Source: Pseudomonas corrugata (GTDB taxonomy: Bacteria > Pseudomonadota > Gammaproteobacteria > Pseudomonadales > Pseudomonadaceae). From it: a DNA stretch of 64,000 nt. Each line of letters opens with the position of its first letter. Position 1 is the stretch's first letter. The position numbers were made by a program, and so were the translations under genes. The stretch covers positions 186,397 to 250,396 of the forward strand of contig NZ_LHVK01000014.1 in NCBI RefSeq assembly GCF_001269905.1, given 5' to 3'. Under the pieces are notes generated by a model that saw only the letters and a program-made list of their open reading frames with translations, was not told the origin of the DNA and ran no database searches. Shown here in pieces: positions 33,777-40,936 of this stretch.

Positions 33777-35513
33777 TTACATGCGCTCCAGCGTTTCCAG
33801 GCCCAGCAGTTCCAGGCCTTGCTTGAGGGTGCGTCCGGTCAGCGCGGCGAGGCGCAGGCGGCTCTGCATTTGCTCCGGGGTGTCGGCGCTGAGGATCGGG
33901 CAGTTCTCGTAGAAGCTGGAGAACAGACCGGCCACGTCATACAGGTACGCGCACAGGGTGTGAGGCGTGCCCTTGTCAGCGACGTTGTTCAGCACTTCGC
34001 CGAACTGCGCCAGCCTCGCTGCCAGCTCCTGTTCGTGAGCGGCCTCCAGCACAATCCGGCCCTCCACTTCATCGAAGCTTTTGCCGAGCTTGCGGAATAC
34101 GCCGGCCACGCGGGTGTAGGCATACAGCAGGTACGGCGCGGTGTTGCCTTCGAAATTGAGCATCAGGTCGAAGTTGAAGCTGTAGTCGCTGGTGCGGTGC
34201 TTGGACAGGTCGGCGTACTTCACCGCGTCGATACCAACGACTTTGGCGATCTGGCGCAGTTCGTCCTCGGCCAGGTCCGGGTTCTTGCCCTTGACCAGGG
34301 AGTAGGCGCGCTCCTGGGCTTCGGTCAGCAGGTCGATCAGCTTCACCGTGCCACCGTCCCGGGTCTTGAACGGGCGGCCATCGGCGCCGTTCATGGTGCC
34401 GAAGCCCATGTGTTCCATGTCCATCGGATGGGTCACGAAGCCGGCCAGGCGGGCCACTTCGAACACTTGCTGGAAGTGCAAAGCCTGACGCTGGTCGACG
34501 AAGTACAGGACCCGGTCAGCCTTCAGCACGCTGTTGCGATAGCGCACGGCCGCCAGGTCAGTGGTGGCGTAGAGGTAGCCGCCGTCGGCCTTGACGATGA
34601 TCACCGGCAGAGGCTCGCCGTCGGCGGTCTTGAACTGGTCGAGGAACACGCACTGGGCGCCGTTGCTCTCTACCAGCAAGCCCTTGGCCCGAAGGTCGTT
34701 GACCACATTGATCAGGTCGTCGTTGTAGGCGCTTTCGCCCATCACGTCGGCCATGGTCAATTTGACGTTCAGCAGTTCGTAGATTTTCTGGCAGTGGGAC
34801 AGGGAGATGTCCTTGAACTTGCTCCACAGGGCCAGGCACTCGGCATCGCCGGCCTGCAACTTGACCACCAGGCCACGGGCACGGTCGGCGAACTCCGGCG
34901 ACTCGTCGAAGCGTTGCTTGGCGGCGCGGTAGAAGTTCTCCAGGTCCGACAGTTCGTCGCTCGTGATTGGGTTTTCCTGCAGATAGGCCATCAGCATGCC
35001 GAACTGGGTGCCCCAGTCGCCGACGTGGTTCTGCCGGATCACGGTGTCGCCCAGGAACTCCAGGACCCGGGCCACGCCATCGCCGATGATGGTCGAGCGC
35101 AGGTGGCCGACGTGCATTTCCTTGGCGAGGTTCGGCGCGGACAGGTCGACCACGGTGCGCTGCAACGGGCCGGCCTTGCGCACGCCGAGGCGTTCGTCGG
35201 ACAGGGCGGCGTCCAGGCGCGAGGCCAGGGCCTGGGTGTTCTGGAAAAAGTTGATGAACCCGGGGCCGGCGATGTCTGCCTTGGTGACGTTTTCGTCAGC
35301 CGGCAGGGCGGCGATGATTTTCTCGGCCAGGTCCCGTGGTTTCATGCCGGCCGGCTTGGCCAACATCATCGCGATGTTGCTGGCGAAGTCGCCGTGGGTC
35401 TTGTCGCGGGTGTTTTCGACCTGAATCGCCGGCGACAGGCCTTCTGGCAACACACCTTCAGTGACGAGTTGGGTGATGGCTTGCTGGATGAGCTGGCGAA
35501 TGGTTTCTTTCAT
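33777..35513 (-). CDS. argS: Arginyl-tRNA synthetase
   Basis: Class I aminoacyl-tRNA synthetase charging tRNA-Arg, 578 residues. Starts MKETIRQLIQQAITQL (Add-1 domain that binds the D-loop). The HIGH motif appears as EMHVGHLRSTIIGDG (about residues 127-141). The KMSK region is degenerate, as usual for many ArgRS. The C-terminal anticodon-binding domain ends LKQGLELLGLETLERM. The reading frame stays open far upstream, over priA, but that part is antisense-like noise. It lies between priA and the SPOR gene. Confidence 0.96.
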   Translation of the reverse strand: MKETIRQLIQQAITQLVTEGVLPEGLSPAIQVENTRDKTHGDFASNIAMMLAKPAGMKPRDLAEKIIAALPADENVTKADIAGPGFINFFQNTQALASRLDAALSDERLGVRKAGPLQRTVVDLSAPNLAKEMHVGHLRSTIIGDGVARVLEFLGDTVIRQNHVGDWGTQFGMLMAYLQENPITSDELSDLENFYRAAKQRFDESPEFADRARGLVVKLQAGDAECLALWSKFKDISLSHCQKIYELLNVKLTMADVMGESAYNDDLINVVNDLRAKGLLVESNGAQCVFLDQFKTADGEPLPVIIVKADGGYLYATTDLAAVRYRNSVLKADRVLYFVDQRQALHFQQVFEVARLAGFVTHPMDMEHMGFGTMNGADGRPFKTRDGGTVKLIDLLTEAQERAYSLVKGKNPDLAEDELRQIAKVVGIDAVKYADLSKHRTSDYSFNFDLMLNFEGNTAPYLLYAYTRVAGVFRKLGKSFDEVEGRIVLEAAHEQELAARLAQFGEVLNNVADKGTPHTLCAYLYDVAGLFSSFYENCPILSADTPEQMQSRLRLAALTGRTLKQGLELLGLETLERM

Positions 35514-35686
35514 GGTCTTCTCTTTCAACCGCAGGCGCGGCGGCGCTTCGATGCGCTGGTGGAAAAACTGGGCATTATCCGTGGGGAAGACGGGCTTGCC
35601 AACTGTAGCGGGTCGGTTGGGTAGCGTGTGCTTGTTTTCCAGGAGATCTGACCCTTGTGGCCATACCCAGTTTCCATTGTGGGGGA

Positions 35687-37906
35687 TCAGTACAAATCCA
35701 CCGGGTCCACATCCAGCGACCAGCGTACCGCTCGTCCGCTGGGCATCTGTTCCAGTACCAGCAGCCAAGCGCTGAGCAGCCGATGCAACGGTGCCCGGGC
35801 ATTGGCTTGTAACAAAAGTTGCGCCCGATACCGCCCCGCGCGCCGCTCCATCGGAGCCGGCACCGGCCCCAGCAATTCGATTCCGCTCAGATTCTGCTCG
35901 ATCAGCAGGCGTTCGGCCTCGCTGCAGGCGTCGTCCAGGAAGCCTTCGGCCTGTCCCGGCTTGTGGGCCTCGGCACGCAGCAGCGCCAGATGAGCGAACG
36001 GCGGCAGGCCGGCGCTGCGGCGTTCGCTCAAGGCCTGCTCGGCGAAGGCGAAGTAGCCTTGCTCGGTCAGTTGTATCAGCAGTGGATGGTCCGCCAGGTG
36101 GGTCTGGATAATCACCTTGCCCGGCTCTTCGGCCCGCCCGGCACGGCCGGCGACCTGGACGATCAGTTGCGCCATGCGCTCGCTGGCGCGGAAGTCCCCG
36201 GAGAACAGCCCGCCGTCGGCGTCCAGGATCGACACCAGCGTGACCCGCGGGAAGTGGTGTCCTTTGGCGAGCATCTGCGTGCCCACCAGGATGCAGGGCT
36301 GGCCTTTCTGGATCGTGGCGAACAGCTGGTTCATCGCGTCCTTGCGCGAGGTACTGTCGCGATCCACCCGCAGCACCGGGTAATCGGGAAAAAGAATGCC
36401 CAGCCGTTCTTCGGCGCGCTCGGTGCCGGCGCCCACCGGGCGCAAGTCCACTTTGCCGCACTGCGGGCAATGCCTCGGTACCCGCTCGGTGTGGCCGCAG
36501 TGGTGGCAACGCAGCTCGCCATAGCGTTGATGGACGGTCATTCGCGCGTCGCAGCGTTCGCAGCCGGACATCCAGCCGCAGTCATGGCACAGCAGGGTCG
36601 GGGCGAACCCGCGACGGTTGAGAAACACCAGGACCTGCTGGCCGGCGGCCAATGTCTGGCCGATGGCTTGCTGCATCGGTCCGGAAATGCCGCTGTCCAG
36701 TGGACGGCTTTTCACGTCCAGGCGCAGGAACCGCGGCTGCTTGGCGCCGCCGGCCCGTTCGTTCAGGCGCAGGAGTCCGTAGCGACCGGTGTAGGCGTTG
36801 TGCAGGCTCTCCAGCGATGGCGTCGCCGAGCCGAGTACGATGGGGATGTCTTCCTGGCGGGCCCGCACCAGGGCCAGGTCGCGGGCGTGGTAGCGCAGGC
36901 CTTCCTGCTGCTTATACGAGCCATCATGTTCTTCGTCGATGATGATCAGGCCGGGATTCTTCATTGGTGTGAACAAGGCCGAGCGGGTGCCGATGATGAT
37001 GTCGGCCTCGCCGTCCCGGGCGGCGAGCCACGCTTCCAGTCGCTCGCGGTCATTGACCGCCGAGTGCACCAGGGCGATCCGGGCGTTGAAACGCTGTTCG
37101 AAGCGCGCAAGGGTCTGCGGGCCAAGGTTGATTTCCGGAATCAGCACCAGGGCTTGCTTGCCCGCTTCCAGGGTCTGGCGGATGAGCTGAAGGTAGACTT
37201 CGGTCTTGCCGCTGCCGGTGACGCCCGCCAGCAGAAAGGCGTGATAACTGTCGAAGCCTGCGCGGATCGCTTCGCAAGCCGCTCGTTGTTCGGCATTGAG
37301 CGGCAGTTCCGGCTGGGCCAGCCAATGCTCGTGACGCGCGCCCGGAGCATGCCGGCGGATCTCCATCTGGACCAGGTCCTTGGCCAGCAGCAGGTCGAGA
37401 CTGTCCTTGCTGAGCATCAGCTTGCTCAGCAACTGATGCGCCACGCCGTGGGGATGCTGGGCAAGCGTCGCCAGGGCTTCGCGTTGGCGCGGGGCGCGGG
37501 CGATGCGCGGGTCATCCAGCGAAGCCCCTGGCGCTACCGACCAGAACCGCTCCTGGCGTGCTTCGGCTGGTTCGCCCTGGCGCAACATCACCGGCAACGC
37601 CCAGCTCAGGGTATCGCCGAGGCTGTGCTGGTAGTACTGGGCCGTCCACAGGCACAGCTTGAACAGCGAGGCTGGCAGCGGCGGCGTGGCATCGAGCAAC
37701 GCCAGGGCCGGCTTGAGCTTGTCGGCCGGGACCTCGCTGTGGTCGGTGACTTCCACCAGGATGCCGATCATCTCCCGCCGACCGAACGGCACCCGCAAGC
37801 GCATGCCCGGTTGCAACCGGGCACGCGGGACTCCGGCCGGGGCGCGATAGTCGAACAGGCGGCGCAGGGGCGAAGGCAGGGCGAGGCGCAGGATGGCGTC
37901 GGGCAC
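35687..37906 (-). CDS. priA: Primosomal replication restart helicase PriA
   Basis: 3'-5' superfamily 2 DNA helicase that restarts stalled forks, 739 residues. N-terminal 3'-end-binding domain, then Walker A VTGSGKTEVYLQL and Walker B IIIDEEHDGSYKQQ. The cysteine-rich zinc region (CHDCGWMSGCERC and CHHCGH ... CPQCG, about residues 436-480) is inserted between the helicase lobes. Motif VI is seen as QVAGRAGRAEEPG. It is the first gene of a minus-strand run priA-argS-SPOR and is divergent from rpmE. Confidence 0.96.
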   Translation of the reverse strand: MPDAILRLALPSPLRRLFDYRAPAGVPRARLQPGMRLRVPFGRREMIGILVEVTDHSEVPADKLKPALALLDATPPLPASLFKLCLWTAQYYQHSLGDTLSWALPVMLRQGEPAEARQERFWSVAPGASLDDPRIARAPRQREALATLAQHPHGVAHQLLSKLMLSKDSLDLLLAKDLVQMEIRRHAPGARHEHWLAQPELPLNAEQRAACEAIRAGFDSYHAFLLAGVTGSGKTEVYLQLIRQTLEAGKQALVLIPEINLGPQTLARFEQRFNARIALVHSAVNDRERLEAWLAARDGEADIIIGTRSALFTPMKNPGLIIIDEEHDGSYKQQEGLRYHARDLALVRARQEDIPIVLGSATPSLESLHNAYTGRYGLLRLNERAGGAKQPRFLRLDVKSRPLDSGISGPMQQAIGQTLAAGQQVLVFLNRRGFAPTLLCHDCGWMSGCERCDARMTVHQRYGELRCHHCGHTERVPRHCPQCGKVDLRPVGAGTERAEERLGILFPDYPVLRVDRDSTSRKDAMNQLFATIQKGQPCILVGTQMLAKGHHFPRVTLVSILDADGGLFSGDFRASERMAQLIVQVAGRAGRAEEPGKVIIQTHLADHPLLIQLTEQGYFAFAEQALSERRSAGLPPFAHLALLRAEAHKPGQAEGFLDDACSEAERLLIEQNLSGIELLGPVPAPMERRAGRYRAQLLLQANARAPLHRLLSAWLLVLEQMPSGRAVRWSLDVDPVDLY

Positions 37907-37943
37907 GCGGGGATCTCTGTAACAGAAGGGCTGGATACAGCCT

Positions 37944-38043
37944 GTGGGAGCGAGCCTGCTCGCGATAGCGGTGGATCAGCAACTTGTACAGTACTGACAA
38001 GTCGCCATCGTCGGATCGCCGCCCGGAGCAGGCTCGCTCCCAC
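37944..38043. repeat. REPIN in the priA-rpmE divergent region
   Basis: Left arm GTGGGAGCGAGCCTGCTCGCGAT. The right arm is partly eroded, with GGAGCAGGCTCGCTCCCAC kept and the GCGA portion changed. It occupies the priA upstream region. Confidence 0.8.
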
Positions 38044-38087
38044 AGTTGAGGCCGGGAGCCTAGCAGACGGTTGGTACAAGGCATAGC

Positions 38088-38115
38088 TTGCGTCATCGTC
38101 GATGTCTGGTAGAAT
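38088..38115 (+). promoter_or_regulatory. Sigma-70-type promoter of rpmE
   Basis: TTGCGT, a 16-base spacer, then TAGAAT. The predicted start is about 65 bases before the rpmE ATG. Confidence 0.6.
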
Positions 38116-38185
38116 CCGCGCCCTAATTACGTGCGGTATTCAACAATAGTGTTGGGTGGCGGCACGCTAGCCTGAGGAAAACACC

Positions 38186-38404
38186 ATGAAAGCCGATATC
38201 CATCCGGAATACCCAGCCATTGCTGTAACCTGCAGCTGCGGCAACAAGTTCGAAACCCGTTCGACCTACGGCAAAGCCCTGGCGATCGACGTTTGCAACG
38301 AATGCCACCCGTTCTACACCGGTAAGCAAAAGACTCTGGATACCGGTGGTCGCGTTCAGAAGTTCGCCGACCGTTTCGGTGCTTTCGGCGCCAAAAAGGC
38401 CTGA
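38186..38404 (+). CDS. rpmE: 50S ribosomal protein L31 (zinc-binding type)
   Basis: 72-residue ribosomal protein of the large subunit. It is the C+ (zinc ribbon) form: Cys16 and Cys18 in CSCGNKF and Cys37 and Cys40 in CNECHPFYTG. The C-terminal RVQKFADRFGAFGAKKA is typical. A GAGGA box lies 7 bases before ATG. The zinc-free paralogue used under zinc limitation is not in the window. A hairpin with a U-tract about 45 bases past the stop, inside the next gene, probably ends its transcript. Confidence 0.97.
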   Translation: MKADIHPEYPAIAVTCSCGNKFETRSTYGKALAIDVCNECHPFYTGKQKTLDTGGRVQKFADRFGAFGAKKA

Positions 38405-38445
38405 GACTGATCATTTTGGCGGGTCGTTTCGACGGCTGCGAAGTG

Positions 38446-39231
38446 ATGAAAAAGGCGTCCCTTGTGGGCGCCTTTTTTGTGTCCGCGATTTGGCTGGCCA
38501 GCGCCCAGGCCTTCTGTCCTGCGCCCACGGGCGCAACCGAGGTGGTAGTCCGGCGGGTGGTGGATGGCGATACTCTGCGCCTGGCAGATGGCCGCAGCGT
38601 GCGCTTGATTGGGCTCAATACACCTGAGCTGGGCCGGCAGGGTCGTTCCGACGAGCCCTTTGCCGTTGCGGCCCGACGTCGCCTGGAAGCCTTGGTGGGT
38701 GCCAATGACGGGCGTGTAGCGCTGGTTCCCGGCAGGGACAGCAAGGATCGCTACGGCCGGTCGCTCGCTCATGCCTACGGTGTCGGTGGCCGCAATCTCG
38801 AGGCGCAAATGCTTGCCGAAGGCCTGGGTTTCCAGGTGGCTGTGGCACCGAATGTCGGCTTGGCGGACTGCCATCGGGCGGCCGAACGTCAAGCGCGTGA
38901 GGCGCGTCTCGGACTATGGGGGCGTTCACCCGTGCTCAAGACCGGGCAGATCAAGGCATCAGGTTTTGCTGTACTGAGTGGGCGTGTCAATGCAGTCAGG
39001 CGCAATCGCGGCGGCGTTTGGCTGCAATTGGAGGATTCGGTTGTATTGCGCATTGCGCCCAATCTGCTGGACCGCTTCGACTTGGCTTCGCTAGAGCGTC
39101 TTGTCGGCAGGCAGGTCGAGGCTCGTGGCTGGGTGGTGGACCGGTCGCGGCGCAGGAGCGCTGAGCCGGGGCAAGGGCGATGGCTGCTGCCGTTGACCGA
39201 TCCGGCGATGCTGAGCCGGATGCCTGGATGA
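38446..39231 (+). CDS. Secreted thermonuclease-family (SNase-like) protein
   Basis: 261 residues from ATG 38446. An N-terminal signal peptide (KKASLVGAFFVSAIWLASAQAF) is followed by an OB-fold staphylococcal-nuclease domain. It has VVDGDTLRLADGRSVRLIGL, then NTPELG and DRYGRSLAHAYG, which carry the metal-binding Asp and catalytic Arg/Glu positions of the family. The C-terminal ~100 residues form a second OB-like part. The product is probably exported and cleaves DNA or RNA. In-frame TTG 38416 is possible, but only the later ATG gives a clean signal peptide. The gene start overlaps a terminator-like hairpin. Confidence 0.85.
   Translation: MKKASLVGAFFVSAIWLASAQAFCPAPTGATEVVVRRVVDGDTLRLADGRSVRLIGLNTPELGRQGRSDEPFAVAARRRLEALVGANDGRVALVPGRDSKDRYGRSLAHAYGVGGRNLEAQMLAEGLGFQVAVAPNVGLADCHRAAERQAREARLGLWGRSPVLKTGQIKASGFAVLSGRVNAVRRNRGGVWLQLEDSVVLRIAPNLLDRFDLASLERLVGRQVEARGWVVDRSRRRSAEPGQGRWLLPLTDPAMLSRMPG
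38449..38478 (+). terminator. Intrinsic-terminator hairpin inside the nuclease signal-peptide codons
   Basis: AAAAAGGCG pairs with CGCCTTTTTT around an 11-base loop with TCCC/GGG inner pairing. It begins 45 bases after the rpmE stop and lies within codons 2-11 of the following gene. It should partly end rpmE transcripts. Confidence 0.7.
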
Positions 39232-39340
39232 AAAATTGTAGACATTTTTATTGTTGATTGTATTCATTGAGCCCTTGTGTTTCGCGGCTCTTGGCCCAAA
39301 GTCGTAGGGCAGGGCGCTTGACAGCGGTGACCGGTCAGTC

Positions 39341-39369
39341 TTGTAGGGACTTTGCGAGGCGCGTATCCT
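39341..39369 (+). promoter_or_regulatory. Candidate promoter of the malic enzyme gene
   Basis: TTGTAG, a 17-base spacer, then TATCCT. A TTGACA lies at 39318 and could serve as a second -35. Further upstream, ATTGTAGACATT (39235) and ATTGTATTCATT (39257) repeat at a 22-base step and could be an operator. Confidence 0.4.
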
Positions 39370-39412
39370 CGGCGGTCCGTCTGTCCAACACAGTAAAAAG
39401 CGGAATGCCCAC

Positions 39413-40681
39413 ATGTCTGATCTGAAAACTGCCGCTCTCGAATATCACGCTAATCCTCGTCCAGGGAAGCTGAGTGTCGAGCTCACCAAGGCCACCGCTA
39501 CTGCCCGCGATCTGTCGCTGGCCTACAGCCCCGGCGTGGCCGAACCAGTTCGCGAAATCGCTCGCGACCCTGAACTGGCCTACAGATACACCGGCAAGGG
39601 CAACCTGGTTGCAGTCATTTCTGATGGCACCGCGATTCTCGGCCTGGGTGACCTGGGTCCATTGGCCTCCAAGCCGGTCATGGAAGGCAAGGGTGTGCTG
39701 TTCAAGCGTTTCGCCGGTATCGACGTGTTCGATATCGAAGTCGACTCCGAAAGTCCGCAAGCCTTCATCGACACCGTCAAGCGCATCTCCATCACCTTCG
39801 GCGGCATCAACCTGGAAGACATCAAGGCGCCTGAGTGCTTTGAGATCGAACGCGCCCTGATCGAACAGTGCGACATTCCGGTATTCCACGATGACCAGCA
39901 CGGTACCGCTATCGTGACTGCGGCCGGCATGATCAACGCCCTGGAAATCGCTGGTAAGACCTTGCCTGAAGCCAAGATCGTTTGCCTGGGCGCCGGCGCT
40001 GCGGCCATCTCCTGCATGAAGTTGCTGGTGAGCATGGGGGCCAAGATCGAAAACATCTTCATGGTTGACCGTACCGGCGTGATCCATTCCGGTCGCAGTG
40101 ATCTGAACCAGTACAAGGCCGTCTTTGCCCACGCAACTGACAAGCGCACCCTAGCGGACGCATTGGACGGCGCCGACGTATTCGTCGGCCTGTCGGGTCC
40201 GAACCTGTTGAGCCCGGAAAACCTGCTGCGCATGGCGCCGAACCCGATCGTGTTCGCCTGCTCGAACCCGGACCCGGAAATTGCCCCGGAACTGGCTCAC
40301 GCCACTCGCAACGACGTGATCATGGCGACCGGCCGTTCGGACTATCCGAACCAGGTCAACAACGTACTGGGCTTCCCATTCATCTTCCGCGGTGCCCTGG
40401 ACGTTCGCGCCAAGCGCATCAACGAAGAGATGAAAGTCGCGGCCGCCAATGCCTTGCGCGAACTGGCCAAGCTGCCGGTGCCTCAGGAAGTCTGCGACGC
40501 GTACGGCGGCATCAAACTGGAATTCGGTCGTGAGTACATCATTCCGAAGCCAATGGACGCCCGCTTGATCACCCTCATCTCCGACGCCGTGGCCAAGGCT
40601 GCGATCGAGACTGGCGTGGCAACCCTGCCGTACCCGAAAAACTACCCGCTCAAGAGCGTGGATGATGTGTTCAACGGCTAA
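39413..40681 (+). CDS. maeB: NADP-type malic enzyme (short form)
   Basis: Oxidative decarboxylation of L-malate to pyruvate. The 422-residue protein has the N-terminal malic domain (YSPGVAEPVREI, GLGDLGPLASKPVMEGK, FDIEVDS) and an NAD(P)-binding domain with GAGAAAISCMKLL and FACSNPDPEIAPE. It lacks the C-terminal phosphotransacetylase-like domain of the long MaeB proteins, as is usual in pseudomonads. Cofactor preference is inferred from the family. A strong terminator follows. Confidence 0.93.
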   Translation: MSDLKTAALEYHANPRPGKLSVELTKATATARDLSLAYSPGVAEPVREIARDPELAYRYTGKGNLVAVISDGTAILGLGDLGPLASKPVMEGKGVLFKRFAGIDVFDIEVDSESPQAFIDTVKRISITFGGINLEDIKAPECFEIERALIEQCDIPVFHDDQHGTAIVTAAGMINALEIAGKTLPEAKIVCLGAGAAAISCMKLLVSMGAKIENIFMVDRTGVIHSGRSDLNQYKAVFAHATDKRTLADALDGADVFVGLSGPNLLSPENLLRMAPNPIVFACSNPDPEIAPELAHATRNDVIMATGRSDYPNQVNNVLGFPFIFRGALDVRAKRINEEMKVAAANALRELAKLPVPQEVCDAYGGIKLEFGREYIIPKPMDARLITLISDAVAKAAIETGVATLPYPKNYPLKSVDDVFNG

Positions 40682-40700
40682 GCCGTTGTAACGTCTCAAT

Positions 40701-40734
40701 AAAAAACCCCGGCTCCTGTGAGCCGGGGTTTTTT
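40701..40734 (+). terminator. Intrinsic terminator after maeB
   Basis: AAAAAACCCCGGCTC pairs with GAGCCGGGGTTTTTT around a short loop, 19 bases past the stop. Confidence 0.92.
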
Positions 40735-40737
40735 ATT

Positions 40738-40849
40738 GATCGTTCCCACGCTCTGCGTGGGAATGTAGCCTGGGACGCTCCGCGTTCCATCAAGAGCCGA
40801 ACGCGGAGCGTCCGTAGAGGCGTTCCCACGCAGGAGCGTGGGAACGATC
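40738..40849. repeat. Long palindromic repeat, second copy of the hut-operon family
   Basis: Outer arms GATCGTTCCCACGCTCTGCG and CAGGAGCGTGGGAACGATC, inner GGGACGCTCCGCGTTC and GAACGCGGAGCGTCC. The outer and inner arm words match those at 2936-3046. Confidence 0.82.
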
Positions 40850-40866
40850 ACACCTTGAGGGCGCCA

Positions 40867-40929
40867 TCGCGAGCAGGCTCGCTCCCACATTTGGAATACA
40901 TACCCCTGTGGGAGCGAGCCTGCTCGCGA
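40867..40929. repeat. Outward-facing REP pair
   Basis: TCGCGAGCAGGCTCGCTCCCAC is followed after about 20 bases by GTGGGAGCGAGCCTGCTCGCGA. The orientation is the reverse of the usual REPIN. It ends 8 bases beyond the mrcA stop. Confidence 0.8.
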
Positions 40930-40936
40930 TGCAATA

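Noticed and set aside
35514..36509. N-terminal extension of argS giving a 910-residue product
   Set aside because: The extra part lies over priA in another frame, while MKETIRQLI at 35513 is the normal ArgRS start and gives family length.
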